Program-made: the position numbers and the translations under genes | In this document: one piece after another, positions 1 through 9,572 of the stretch | Layout of the letters: the number at the start of each line of letters is the position of its first letter | How positions within the stretch are numbered: position 1 is the first letter of the stretch | Notes under the pieces: generated by a model | Database searches by the model: none | What the model was told of the DNA's origin: nothing | Seen by the model: only the letters and a program-made list of their open reading frames with translations | Source: JAFGLZ01 sp964390905 | GTDB taxonomy: Bacteria > Planctomycetota > Phycisphaerae > UBA1845 > JAFGLZ01 | DNA length: 64,000 nucleotides | Assembly (NCBI GenBank): GCA_964390905.1 | Contig: CAYMLO010000035.1 | Coordinates: 1 to 64,000, forward strand | Direction of reading: 5' to 3'

Positions 1-249
1 CAGCGGCACGCCCAGCATCAGGAACGTGGTGTTGTAGAGGTAGTACCAGAAGTTCCGGTCCGCCATCAGGTCCTGCATGTTGGCCAAGCCGGCGAACCGC
101 GGCGCAGAGATCAGGTCCCACCGGTAGAAGGCCAGCATGAACGCTGCCACCACCGGCAGCGACGTGAAGACCAGGAACCCGATCAGGTTCGGACCGACGA
201 ACAGCAACGCGACGGCCATGGCCTTGCGCCGACTGGCTCCCGCGATCAT
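1..249 (-). CDS. Sugar ABC transporter permease, MalF type (N-terminal fragment)
   Basis: The first 83 codons of a binding-protein-dependent sugar permease; the gene runs off the left edge. The translation opens with a short basic stretch (ASRRKA), then a first membrane segment (VALLFVGPNLIGFLVFTSLP), then FMLAFYRWDLISAPRFAGLA, the usual start of a MalF/UgpA-type permease (FSFTxWD...FVGLxNY). The ATG overlaps the stop of the upstream solute-binding protein gene as ATGA, so the two are translationally coupled on the minus strand. The EAA loop is not in the window, so the assignment rests on the N-terminus and on the neighbour. Confidence 0.85.
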   Translation of the reverse strand, partial: MIAGASRRKAMAVALLFVGPNLIGFLVFTSLPVVAAFMLAFYRWDLISAPRFAGLANMQDLMADRNFWYYLYNTTFLMLGVPL

Positions 250-1565
250 CTCTCGCCCCCCGTGGCCCGGTAGCGGCGGAGGGCCGGGTTCAGGATCGCG
301 TTGAACTGCCTGCACGCCTCCTCGGCCGATATCACCCCGCGCGGGATGCGGTAGAAGACCTGCCACGCGTCGTAGTTGGCGCGGCGGAGCTCGGCGATCT
401 CGAAGTCCTTGCTCCGGCAGTACCGGGCAGCCTCGACGAAGACGGGGTCCCCGTCCGGCGGCAGGCCCGGATGGTGCGTGATCTTCTCGGCCATCGCGAT
501 GTTGGAAGGCAGGGCCCGCCCACCGGCCACGGCCAGCTCCTGGCTCCTTGCCGAGTGAAGGAAATTGGCGAATCGCCAGGTTGCGTCCGGATGCCGCGTC
601 TTGGCGTTGGTCATGATCACGGTGCCGATCTGGATGGTGGCCTTCTTCCGGCCGCGCGGCATGTGACAGACGCCCACGTCGAACCCGCCGAAGCCCTTCA
701 TCCGCCCGAGGTAATACCGCGTGCTCGTCAGCATGGCCACGCGTTGCTCGGCGAAACGGATGTCCCACTGCTGGCTGGAGACGCCCTCCAGCTGGTCGAG
801 CTGGGATGGCGAGACGTGGTGCTTGAACACCAGGTCGTACTGGAACTGAATCGCCTCGATGGCCTCTGGCGAATCCATCACGAAGCGGTCGGTCTTCGGG
901 TCGTAGACCTCGCCTTCGTTCTGCCAGACGAAGATCGGCCAGCGATGGTGCGACCAGATGATTTCGATGGCGAACTGGTCGATCCGCCCGTCGCCGTCGC
1001 GGTCTTGAGTCAGCTTCTTGCAGGCCTCGAGGAACTCGTCCCAGGTCCAGTCGGCGGTGGGCAAGGGGACGCCCGCCTCGCGAAACATGCTCTTGTTGTA
1101 GACCAGACAGACGGGCGAGAACACGTGCGGCAGGCCGTAGAAGTGCCCGTCGTACTTGCAGGCCTGAACCGTGCACGGGAAGCACGCGTCGAGGTCGACG
1201 TCCGGATCGGCCGCGATCCGATCGTCCAGCCGCATCAGCACGCCGCGCCGCGCGAAGTAGGGCAAACGGACATGGTCGAGCGTCCAGACGTCGGGCGGCA
1301 CGCCGCCGGCGATCATGCCCAGGAGCTTCTCTTCTGCGGCGGGGACGAACTTGACCCGGACGTCCGGGTTGGCCTCCTCGAACAGGGCGATCAGCTCGCG
1401 GTCCGTCTTCATCCAGTGGGCGTACGGGTGATCCGAGTAGACGATCTCGACGCGCCCGTCTTCCTGCTGGCGCGTGCAAGCCGTGGGGCCGACGATCAGA
1501 CCGGCCAGGCACGTCATCAACGCAACCCGACCCAGTCGAACGAGATGATAGTGGTGTCGCATCAT
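246..1565 (-). CDS. Carbohydrate ABC transporter solute-binding lipoprotein (family 1)
   Basis: An extracytoplasmic sugar-binding lipoprotein. The signal sequence ends in a lipobox-like LIVGPTAC, with Cys as the lipidated residue. The mature part has family-1 SBP features: VEIVYSDHPYAHW near the start, LIALFEEANPDVRVKFVP, AGGVPPDVWTLD, YGLPHVFSPVCLVYNKSMF and WTWDEFLEACKKLT. Two adjacent ATG codons (1565 and 1562) follow a GAGG-containing leader, so the start was set at 1565. The stop overlaps the start of the permease gene by 4 bases, so the protein probably feeds that transporter. The substrate is not visible; the lyase and pentose genes next door suggest plant or algal oligosaccharides. 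Confidence 0.9.
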   Translation of the reverse strand: MMRHHYHLVRLGRVALMTCLAGLIVGPTACTRQQEDGRVEIVYSDHPYAHWMKTDRELIALFEEANPDVRVKFVPAAEEKLLGMIAGGVPPDVWTLDHVRLPYFARRGVLMRLDDRIAADPDVDLDACFPCTVQACKYDGHFYGLPHVFSPVCLVYNKSMFREAGVPLPTADWTWDEFLEACKKLTQDRDGDGRIDQFAIEIIWSHHRWPIFVWQNEGEVYDPKTDRFVMDSPEAIEAIQFQYDLVFKHHVSPSQLDQLEGVSSQQWDIRFAEQRVAMLTSTRYYLGRMKGFGGFDVGVCHMPRGRKKATIQIGTVIMTNAKTRHPDATWRFANFLHSARSQELAVAGGRALPSNIAMAEKITHHPGLPPDGDPVFVEAARYCRSKDFEIAELRRANYDAWQVFYRIPRGVISAEEACRQFNAILNPALRRYRATGGER

Positions 1566-1723
1566 GCCCAACCTCGACGGTTGACATGATAGCACATGCC
1601 GGGACAGAGGGTGTACGGGTCTGGTCTCGCTGGGAATGGACTGCTATCCTTGCGCGTTCCAGAATGGACTGAGGACACAATTGCGCGGTCCACCGCCGTG
1701 CTGCGAACACTCAGAGGATCCCG

Positions 1724-2983
1724 ATGCGCCGAGGCATCGCACACGCAAGTTGGGAATTGGCTGGCTCCCTTCGAGTCCTCGGCGGCCTCTGTGTTCTGGC
1801 TGCATCGTGCCCGGCGGTGGGTGTGGCCGCGCCGGCCAGCTCGGCGCCGCCGGATGCGTACATTGACCGGGACACCGGGCATCGGGTGATCCGCCTGTCG
1901 CGCCGCGAGGGCGACAACGGGTGCTTCTACTTCCACCAGAACCCGTTCACCGCCCGGGGCGACAAGATGGCCTTCACGGGATCGACCCGTAACGGGTGGC
2001 GGGCGTTCACGGTCGACCTCGAGACCCTCGAGGTCCGACAGATCACGGAGTGCGCCTGCGGGCACCCGGTGGTGGCGCCGAAGCGACGAGAGCTGTTCTA
2101 CATGAAGGGCGACGTCGTCCGTGCGACCCACCTCGACACCCGAAAGACGCGGGACATCGCTACGGTCCCGGCGCACTACAAGTACGGTCGCGGGCTGTCG
2201 GTCAACGCCGATGAGACGCTGCTGGCGGGCTGCTATGCCAAGGGCGAATCGGAGTACCGACGCGTGCCGAAACGCGAATTCATACAGACGCTGTTCAAGG
2301 CCGGCCTGCCCAACGCGCTGTACACGATCGACATCAAGACCGGCAGGATAAACGAGTTCTACAAACGAAACGTCTGGTTCGGCCACGTGCAGTTCTCGCC
2401 GACCGATCCGACGCGGCTGTCGTTCTGCCACGAGGGTCCCGAACGCAAGCTGGATCGCATCTGGTTGGCGCGCGTGGACGGGACGGGAATCCGCAAGATC
2501 CGCGAACGGACGGTCAAGGGCGAGTTCGTGACGCACGAGTTCTGGAATCCGGACGGCAAGCACATCTGGTTCGATCTGCAATTCCCACGGCAGACGGGCG
2601 GCGGCGCGTTTAGGGGCGTGGCCGCCTGGGCGCGGGGGCCCCACTTCTACCTTGCGCGCAACAACATCGAGACGGGCCAGGAAGCGCGCTACGGCCTGCC
2701 TGAGCGGGCGTGCTCGTGGCACTACAACGTCTCGCCGGACGGAAAACTGCTGTGCGGCGGCGGCGACGGCAGAGACCCGTTCAGGGGAAACGTCGGCAAG
2801 TGGATCTACTTGTTCAAACCTCAGGGCAAGGAGATGGAGGTCGAGCGGCTGTGCAACCTGGCCGGGCACGACTACACGTTCGCACCGAACGTTCGGTTCA
2901 CGCCGGACGGCAAGTGGGTCGTATTTCAGTCGAAGATGCACGGGCGCTCGCAGGTCTACGCCGTCGAGGTGCAACGGCGGTAG
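1724..2983 (+). CDS. Exported oligogalacturonate-lyase-like (PL22-type) beta-propeller protein
   Basis: About 419 residues with a signal peptide (LRVLGGLCVLAASCPAVGVA). The rest is a seven-bladed PD40-type propeller: DRDTGHRVIRLSRREGDN opens it, and repeats such as SPDGKLLCGGGDG and TPDGKWVVFQS follow. Histidines sit where PL22 oligogalacturonate lyases place metal and catalytic ligands (THEFWNPDGKHIW, SWHYNVSPDG, GHDYTF). PL22 enzymes cleave unsaturated or saturated digalacturonate, and the family is common in Planctomycetota as oligogalacturonate lyase family protein. The gene lies between two divergent SBP genes, which fits oligosaccharide breakdown coupled to uptake. Activity cannot be proven from the sequence; a non-enzymatic propeller is the alternative. 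Confidence 0.7.
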   Translation: MRRGIAHASWELAGSLRVLGGLCVLAASCPAVGVAAPASSAPPDAYIDRDTGHRVIRLSRREGDNGCFYFHQNPFTARGDKMAFTGSTRNGWRAFTVDLETLEVRQITECACGHPVVAPKRRELFYMKGDVVRATHLDTRKTRDIATVPAHYKYGRGLSVNADETLLAGCYAKGESEYRRVPKREFIQTLFKAGLPNALYTIDIKTGRINEFYKRNVWFGHVQFSPTDPTRLSFCHEGPERKLDRIWLARVDGTGIRKIRERTVKGEFVTHEFWNPDGKHIWFDLQFPRQTGGGAFRGVAAWARGPHFYLARNNIETGQEARYGLPERACSWHYNVSPDGKLLCGGGDGRDPFRGNVGKWIYLFKPQGKEMEVERLCNLAGHDYTFAPNVRFTPDGKWVVFQSKMHGRSQVYAVEVQRR

Positions 2984-3036
2984 GCGTTGCGGAAATCGAG
3001 TCGCAACGGTCGGGATGGACGAGCGGAATTCGTGAG

Positions 3037-4443
3037 ATGGCCTTCATGACCAACCACACCAGGAGTACCATCGCGTTGGTCTGCGTCGTGATTGCGGTCG
3101 CGTGGCCGCAGACGGGCTGTACGGACAAGCCCACAACGGACGGCGTCAAGACGATCGAGTGCTGGTACCCGTGGGGGAGCGAAGACGCCAAGGCCCTGCG
3201 GGAGATCGTGGCCGAGTTCGAGCGGACGCATCCGCACATCCGCGTCAAGCTGTCCTACGCCGCCAACAACCTGACCAGCAGTCAGAAGCTCTTCCTGGCC
3301 ATCGCCGGAGGCACCGCGCCGGACGTGACGTTCGTCGACGGGCAACAGTTGGCCGAGTGGGCGGCCCGCGGGGCGCTGACCGACATCACCGAGCAGGTGC
3401 GGCGGGCGGGGTTGTCGGGGAGGGACTTCTGGCTGCCGCGTTGGCGGGAGAGCCGGTTCGCCGGGCGGGTGTTCGCCCTGCCGTGGGGGGCGGATCCGAA
3501 CTTCGGGCTGGCGTGGAACAAGAAGGCGTTTCGCGAGGTCGGGCTGGATCCGAACAGCCCGCCGCGGACCCTCGCCGATCTGGACGCGTTCAACCAGAAG
3601 CTCACCAAGATCGACCAACAGGGCCGCATCATCCGCATGGGCGTGATCCCCTGGGCGTGGTACGGCTATGACAACTCGATCTTCAGTTGGGGCTACGCGT
3701 TCGGCGGCGACTTCTTCGAGCGGCCGCCCGAGGATTCGCCGACGCGCGTCGGTCGGGTGACGGCCAACGACCCGAAGATCGCCAAGGCGCTCGAGTGGAT
3801 GGTCAGCTACGCCCGGGAGTACGACGTCCGCAAGGTTAGCGCGTTTCAGAGCAACTTCGTCGGGCTGGCCAACGACCCGTTCTACCTGGGCAAGGTGGCT
3901 ATCTCGCCGATGCACATCACGCGGCTGCGCTACGTGAAGCGTTACGCCCCGACGCTCGAGTACGGCATCACGTTCATGCCCGCCCCACCCGACGGCGAGC
4001 AGCGGAACAGCTGGATCGGCGGCTGGTCGATGGCCATTCCGCGCCGGGACGAGGTCAGCGACGAGGCGTTCGAGTTCATCCGGTGGATGTGCGCGTCGCC
4101 GGAGGGCACGCTGGCGTTGGGCACCAAGATGCACCAGTTCCCGGCCTACCGGAAGAGCCCGTACTTCGAGACGATCGGCGACGACCCGCACCTGTCGGTG
4201 TTCTACGAGATCGTGAAGCATTCGAAGCACGTCCGCACGCTGATGCCGGCCCAGGGCTATCTGATGGAGCTGCTCAAACGCGGCGTCGAGGAGGCGATGT
4301 ACGCGGGGCCGGGCGGCCGGGACCCCAAGACGATCCTCGACGAGGTGACCGTCAAGTCGCAGAAGCGGCTGGAACATCTCATGGCCCGGCGCTTCAGACG
4401 CACCGCCGCGGTCACCCCGACGGCGCCGGGACCCCGCCTCTGA
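3037..4443 (+). CDS. Carbohydrate ABC transporter solute-binding lipoprotein (second)
   Basis: A second family-1 sugar-binding lipoprotein. Its signal peptide ends with AVAWPQTGC, whose Cys is the predicted lipidation site. Typical SBP landmarks follow: TIECWYPWGSEDAKALREIV, FERTHPHIRVKLSY, IAGGTAPDVTFVDGQQLAEW, ALPWGADPNFGLAWNKKAF and the C-terminal SWIGGWSMAIPRRD. The start is uncertain between ATG codons at 3037 and 3046. The gene heads a plus-strand run (SBP, polyol dehydrogenase, SDR, permease, lipoprotein, permease), so this is the binding protein of the importer encoded at 6403 and 9569. The C-terminal tail is Ala/Pro rich and probably disordered. Confidence 0.9.
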   Translation: MAFMTNHTRSTIALVCVVIAVAWPQTGCTDKPTTDGVKTIECWYPWGSEDAKALREIVAEFERTHPHIRVKLSYAANNLTSSQKLFLAIAGGTAPDVTFVDGQQLAEWAARGALTDITEQVRRAGLSGRDFWLPRWRESRFAGRVFALPWGADPNFGLAWNKKAFREVGLDPNSPPRTLADLDAFNQKLTKIDQQGRIIRMGVIPWAWYGYDNSIFSWGYAFGGDFFERPPEDSPTRVGRVTANDPKIAKALEWMVSYAREYDVRKVSAFQSNFVGLANDPFYLGKVAISPMHITRLRYVKRYAPTLEYGITFMPAPPDGEQRNSWIGGWSMAIPRRDEVSDEAFEFIRWMCASPEGTLALGTKMHQFPAYRKSPYFETIGDDPHLSVFYEIVKHSKHVRTLMPAQGYLMELLKRGVEEAMYAGPGGRDPKTILDEVTVKSQKRLEHLMARRFRRTAAVTPTAPGPRL

Positions 4444-4474
4444 AGAGACGGGATGCTCACGAAGGAGACCTGCC

Positions 4475-5512
<1,038 letters not shown>

Positions 5513-5544
5513 CACGCAGAGGCGAGACACGCGGCATGCCACGG

Positions 5545-5592
5545 TTAGCCCCGTCGCGTGCGACGGGGAGGGGCCGCACGCGGCCCCGCTAA
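5545..5592. repeat. Two-hairpin intergenic palindrome (REP-like)
   Basis: Outer arms TTAGC (5545-5549) and GCTAA (5588-5592) enclose two perfect adjacent hairpins: CCCCGTCGC/GCGACGGGG (5549-5557 and 5560-5568, 2-base loop) and GGGGCCGC/GCGGCCCC (570-77 and 80-87 of the 5500s, 2-base loop). The whole could fold as a three-way junction. It lies between the polyol dehydrogenase and SDR genes and has no U-tract, so it is more like a REP-type element than a terminator. Confidence 0.6.
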
Positions 5593-5638
5593 ACAGTTTG
5601 TCGGAACACGCACCGAACAGAGCGGAAGGACGATTGGC

Positions 5639-6370
5639 ATGGACATTCGGTTCGATGGCAAACGGGCCTTGGTCACCGGCGCGGGCAAGGGAATCGGTCG
5701 CGTGATCGCGGCGTTGCTGACAGAATGCGGCGCCGAGGTCGTCGCGCTGAGTCGGACACCTGCCGACGTTGATTCGCTCAAGGCCGAGATCGGCTGCGAG
5801 ACCCTCGTCGCCGACCTGGCCGACCCCGACGCGGCGCGCAAGGCGGCCGAAGCTGCCGGGCCGATCGACCTGCTCGTCAACAACGCGGGCGTCGCGGTTC
5901 TCGAGAAGTTCCTGGACGTAACCGTCGAGGGCTTCGACCAAACGTTCGCCATCAACGTCCGGGCGGTCCTCATTGTCAGCCAGGGGGTGGCGAAGGGCAT
6001 GATCGAACGGGGCACGGGCGGTGCGATCGTGAACTTGTCCAGCCAGGCGTCGAAGATCGGTCTAGCCGATCACACGACCTACTGTGCGTCGAAGGGCGCG
6101 CTGGACCAGCTCACGCGGGCGATGGCGCTCGAACTGGGTCCGCACAACATCCGCGTCAACGCCATCAACCCGACGGTGGTGCTCACGCCGATGGGCAAGC
6201 GGGCGTGGAGCGATCCGGCCAAGGCCGATCCGATGCTGGCCAGGATCCCGTTGGGCAAGTTCGCCGAGCCAATCGACGTGGGGCACCTGGTGGCGTATCT
6301 GCTCAGCGACCAGGCCGACATGATCCACGGGGTGACACTGCCGATCGATGGTGGGTTCCTGGCGGTGTAG
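5639..6370 (+). CDS. Short-chain dehydrogenase, L-xylulose reductase-like
   Basis: A 243-residue classical SDR. TGAGKGIGR is the cofactor loop, NNAG follows beta-4, and the catalytic Ser-Tyr-Lys set is LSSQASKIGLADHTTYCASK. The downstream stretch ALELGPHNIRVNAINPTVV with TPMGKRAWSDP and RIPLGKFAEP is strikingly like mammalian dicarbonyl/L-xylulose reductase (DCXR), which reduces L-xylulose to xylitol with NADPH. ATG at 5639 follows GGAAGGA. Next to the xylitol-type dehydrogenase it would complete L-xylulose to xylitol to D-xylulose. The DCXR likeness is from memory of the family; a general sugar dehydrogenase is the fallback. Confidence 0.8.
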   Translation: MDIRFDGKRALVTGAGKGIGRVIAALLTECGAEVVALSRTPADVDSLKAEIGCETLVADLADPDAARKAAEAAGPIDLLVNNAGVAVLEKFLDVTVEGFDQTFAINVRAVLIVSQGVAKGMIERGTGGAIVNLSSQASKIGLADHTTYCASKGALDQLTRAMALELGPHNIRVNAINPTVVLTPMGKRAWSDPAKADPMLARIPLGKFAEPIDVGHLVAYLLSDQADMIHGVTLPIDGGFLAV

Positions 6371-6402
6371 TCTCGGAATGCGTTTCGCATACGTGAACGA
6401 AT

Positions 6403-7293
6403 ATGGCAGGTCGACTCCATCACAACCGCTGGCCCGTCGGCATCGCGTTCTGCATGCCGCTGATCGTCGGGCTGTGCTGCCTGATGATCTACCCAGTCTT
6501 CGCGTCGTTCTACTTCAGCCTGACCGACTACCCGATCTTCGATCCGCCGAAGTGGGTCGGGCCGGGCAACTACGCCGAGCTGTTCGGTGACCCGCGCTTC
6601 TTCCTGTCGATCTGGAACACCGCCTACTTCGCCGTGTTCGCCGTGCCGCTGGGGATGTTCGTCGGGTTGATGCTGGCGTTGCTGCTGAACCTGAAGGTCC
6701 GCGGCCTGGCGTTCTACCGCACGATGTTCTTCCTGCCCAGCATCGTGCCGCTGATCGCCACGTGCGTGCTGTGGAACCAGATCCTCAACCCGCAGTTCGG
6801 GCTGCTCAACGAGTTCCTGCGGTACATCGGCATGCCGGAGGCGTGGATCCCGGGCTGGCTGGTTGACGAGCGATGGAGCAAGCCTGGATTGGTCCTGATG
6901 AGCATCTGGGGCTGCGGCGGGGGGATGGTGCTCTATCTGGCGGCGTTGCAGGACGTGCCGCAGGAGCTACACGACTCAGCCGCCATCGACGGCGCGACGG
7001 CGTGGCACCGCCTGCGTCACGTGACGCTGCCGATGATCAGTCCGATCCTGCTCTTCACGTTGGTCATGGGCCTGATCGGTACGATGCAGTACTTCGCCCA
7101 GGCCTACGTCATGACGAGCGGCGGGCCGTGGGACAGCACGCTGTTCTACGCGTTGAACCTGTTCAACACGGCCTTCACCGAATACCGACTGGGCTACGCC
7201 TCAGCGATGGCCTGGATCATGTTCGCCATCATCCTGACCGTCACGCTGATCATGATGAAGGTGTCGAACCGGTTTGTGTATTACCACTCGTAG
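6403..7293 (+). CDS. Sugar ABC transporter permease, MalF type
   Basis: A 296-residue inner-membrane permease with six hydrophobic segments. It begins with a basic N-terminus and the segment VGIAFCMPLIVGLCCLMIYP, followed by SLTDYPIFDPPKWVGPGNY. The EAA loop that contacts the ATPase is clear: LHDSAAIDGATAWHRLRHVT, then LPMISP. The segment IGTMQYFAQAYVMTSGGPW is typical of the family. It would pair with the MalG-type permease at 9569; the transposase and a lipoprotein gene now separate them. No ATPase gene is present, so a shared MsmK-like ATPase is probably encoded elsewhere. Confidence 0.93.
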   Translation: MAGRLHHNRWPVGIAFCMPLIVGLCCLMIYPVFASFYFSLTDYPIFDPPKWVGPGNYAELFGDPRFFLSIWNTAYFAVFAVPLGMFVGLMLALLLNLKVRGLAFYRTMFFLPSIVPLIATCVLWNQILNPQFGLLNEFLRYIGMPEAWIPGWLVDERWSKPGLVLMSIWGCGGGMVLYLAALQDVPQELHDSAAIDGATAWHRLRHVTLPMISPILLFTLVMGLIGTMQYFAQAYVMTSGGPWDSTLFYALNLFNTAFTEYRLGYASAMAWIMFAIILTVTLIMMKVSNRFVYYHS

Positions 7294-7386
7294 GCATGGA
7301 GACAGGGACATGCCCGTGCAGAACGACAGGACGGTACTACTCCGTAGACCGACTGATGGCCCTGCCCCCTAGGGGCACAGGATCGT

Positions 7387-7429
7387 AGCCGCGGGTGGAG
7401 TCCGCCGTAGGCGGACGGAACCCGTGGCT
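7387..7429 (+). repeat. Left palindrome flanking the Y1 transposase gene
   Basis: A 43-base imperfect palindrome. The outer arms are AGCCGCGGGT and ACCCGTGGCT, and the inner stem is GTCCGCC/GGCGGAC around a short loop. The middle is asymmetric (GGA on both sides, not complementary), as in REP hairpins. Its reverse complement recurs at 7987-8027 with two mismatches. A further hairpin, CCGCCCC-GAA-GGGGCGG, follows at 7450-7466. Confidence 0.75.
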
Positions 7430-7478
7430 GCAAGGCCCCCCGATCCCAACCGCCCCGAAGGGGCGGAGGAGACGCAAC

Positions 7479-7931
7479 GTGCCTGGCACGTACACGAAGC
7501 TCCTCTACCACATCGTCTCTGGCACGAAGGGAAGGGCTCGCCTCATCACGTCCGAGCTCAGGCCGCGTCTACACGAGTATCTGGGCGGGATCATCCGGAG
7601 CGAGAAAGGCGTTGCCCACCAGATCGGCGGGACACTTGACCACGTTCATCTATTGGTTCGTTGGCGGACCGACGAATCGCTCGCCACGCTGATGCGGAAT
7701 CTCAAGAGCCATTCATCGCGATGGGTTCACCAGACCTTCCGGGAGTTGGCATCCTTCCAGTGGCAGGAAGGCTATGGCGCATTCACCGTGAGCGAATCGC
7801 AATCGGAAGCCGTCAACAAGTACATCCTGAACCAAGAGGCGCACCACCATCGCAAGACGTTCGAGGAGGAGTTCGTGGAGCTGCTGAAGGCGCACGGGGT
7901 CGACTATGAGGAACGATACTTGTGGGATTGA
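7479..7931 (+). mobile_element. Y1 (IS200/IS605-type, RAYT-like) transposase
   Basis: A 150-residue single-domain HUH transposase. The metal-binding motif is LDHVHLLV (His55, His57) and the catalytic tyrosine is in AVNKYILNQEAHHH (Tyr115). The C-terminus, VDYEERYLWD, matches the common short IS200-like proteins of Gram-negatives. Such enzymes cut and rejoin single-stranded DNA at hairpins. GTG at 7479 is preferred because GGAGGA sits 8 bases upstream. The flanking palindromes and the lack of an accessory TnpB suggest a RAYT-type element, a REP-linked domesticated transposase, rather than a full insertion sequence. It interrupts a sugar-permease operon. Confidence 0.88.
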
Positions 7932-7986
7932 GGCGCGGGGTCTTCCTGCGCCCCTGCCGGGGCTGAATGGTCGTGGGGACTGCGGT

Positions 7987-8027
7987 CCACGGGTTCCGTC
8001 CGCCTGCGGCGGACTCCACCCGTGGCT
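7987..8027 (-). repeat. Right palindrome flanking the Y1 transposase gene
   Basis: Inverted copy of the 7387-7429 palindrome, 39 of 41 positions identical. It is followed at 8039-8052 by CCCCTTCGGGGCGG, the complement of the second hairpin found on the left side. The transposase gene is therefore bracketed by the same two structural motifs. Confidence 0.75.
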
Positions 8028-8095
8028 ACGGTCCTTGGCCCCTTCGGGGCGGACGGTAACGTGTGCCGGGCGGGTACCCCACCGCTTCGCGGGTG

Positions 8096-8117
8096 CCCCA
8101 TCGCTTCAGCGATGGGG
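8096..8117. repeat. Perfect 22-base palindrome
   Basis: CCCCATCGCT-TC-AGCGATGGGG, a perfect 10-bp stem just before the lipoprotein gene. A related short stem (GGGTACCCC, then GCTTCGC) lies directly upstream, so the 8070-8117 segment is a second palindrome cluster next to the transposase module. It would sequester little of the ribosome site at 8151-8158 and has no T-tract. Confidence 0.55.
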
Positions 8118-8159
8118 AAGGCGAATTGGGTTACAGGGGAAATGTTGAGCGATAGGGCA

Positions 8160-9572
8160 ATGCGACGGCTGGGACCAACACTGCTACTGTTCTGCTGTCT
8201 GTTTGGCTGCGGGCGGCGGGATGCGCAGTATCAGCGACCGGCCGTTGTCGATTCGCTTGACGGCGCGCCACCGGCGCCAGACTTCTACAATCCCGTGGAC
8301 TACGTCGCCTGGATGGACCGGAGGTCCGGCAGGGGCAAGACGCCCAACGATGTGCACATCTACGACGGGTTCTGGCGGATCCCAATCCACCAGCCCGGCG
8401 GGAACGTCAGGTTCGTCGAGGGCATGCCCGTGCCGTCCGATCGCGCCGATGCCCTCCTGGAGGAGCTCGTCGCCGGGTCGCTTTGGAGGCCCGGCCAGCA
8501 CGCCGAACTCGAGGCCTACTTGGTCGAGACGAAAGCCCACATGACCGTCTTTAGGAACGCCACAGGCCGGCCGCGGTTCTGGTTTCGTCCTCAGGCAGAC
8601 TTCGAGGACCCCTACAATCCGGTTGGCGTGTTGCTGCCGCGCCTGCGCTCGAGCCGAGACGCCGTCCGTATCGTCTTGGTTGAATCGTGGCGGGAGGGGC
8701 CGCGACAGGTGCCCCGCATGTTCGAGGCATGGAAGCAGGCCCTCAAGCACGCAGACCACCTCCAATCTAACGGGCTCTGGATGTTCGCCAGGCCGGCCAC
8801 CGAGGCGCGCATGTTGGTCTACCGCGCCATGCGCGCCGCCTCAGCCCAGAAGATCCTCGACGCGGACGCCTGTCAGGCGGCCCTGTCGACGTTGCTCGCC
8901 TCGGAGACGAGGCAGAGCCGGATGGGGGATGTGATCCTGATGGAGTGGGGCGGCGCGCTTGGGTTCCTTCAGTCGTTGTACCCGAAGCGCAGGTTGGACA
9001 CGTCGCGGGCAGCGGTCTACGCGGAGTTGGACGTCGGCGAACTGGCGGCGTCGCCCGTCGCCCCCGCCACGCTCGCCGCCGCCGCGGACGCCTACTTCTC
9101 GGAGCTGATGACCGTTGCCAAGAAGCCTCCTTCCGCGGCCTGGATCATCGAGGTCGGGAAGATCGAAGCCAAACACGACACGCCACCGATGTCCACGCAC
9201 CCGCTGCGACCGTTCGCTTTGATGTCGATGATGCGGTTCTTCCGCGATCAGCTCAAGGAAGAGGCGGCATACCGAGCCACCACCGTCGTGCTGATGCTCA
9301 GACAGTACTACTGCCGTCACGGCCAGTGGCCGGCATCTCTGGATCAGCTCGCAACGGACGACCGCGCAGAAGTGTTGATCGACCCGTTCTACGGAGGTTC
9401 GTTCATCTACCGAAAGACCCAGGGCCTTCCCGTGCTCTACAGCGTCGGCGAAGACGCTTTCGACACCGGCGGTAGACATCGCCACTGGGAGTACGACAGC
9501 CCATTCGAACCGGGATATGACATCGTGTATTGGCCCGTACAAGACGTTGGGGAGGACAAGCACACGCCATGA
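8160..9572 (+). CDS. Lipoprotein of unknown function inside the sugar-permease operon
   Basis: About 470 residues. The signal peptide MRRLGPTLLLFCCLFGCG ends in the lipobox LFGC. No domain is recognised. The protein is rich in helices and Trp/Arg, and its C-terminal part has QYYCRHGQWPASLDQL and IDPFYGGSFIYRKT, a pattern seen at the end of planctomycete proteins with a pilin-like or DUF1559-style tail (VLALERYRLDHGxWPxSLxxLVP). ATG 8160 gives the cleanest lipoprotein signal; ATG 8142, in frame, is possible. The stop overlaps the MalG-type permease start (ATGA), so it is a real operon member, not cargo of the transposase. Its role in uptake is unknown. Confidence 0.7.
   Translation: MRRLGPTLLLFCCLFGCGRRDAQYQRPAVVDSLDGAPPAPDFYNPVDYVAWMDRRSGRGKTPNDVHIYDGFWRIPIHQPGGNVRFVEGMPVPSDRADALLEELVAGSLWRPGQHAELEAYLVETKAHMTVFRNATGRPRFWFRPQADFEDPYNPVGVLLPRLRSSRDAVRIVLVESWREGPRQVPRMFEAWKQALKHADHLQSNGLWMFARPATEARMLVYRAMRAASAQKILDADACQAALSTLLASETRQSRMGDVILMEWGGALGFLQSLYPKRRLDTSRAAVYAELDVGELAASPVAPATLAAAADAYFSELMTVAKKPPSAAWIIEVGKIEAKHDTPPMSTHPLRPFALMSMMRFFRDQLKEEAAYRATTVVLMLRQYYCRHGQWPASLDQLATDDRAEVLIDPFYGGSFIYRKTQGLPVLYSVGEDAFDTGGRHRHWEYDSPFEPGYDIVYWPVQDVGEDKHTP

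Noticed and set aside
471..1589. Plus-strand open frame of 372 codons antisense to the first SBP gene
   Set aside because: The minus-strand gene has a lipobox and SBP motifs; the antisense frame is an artefact of codon bias.
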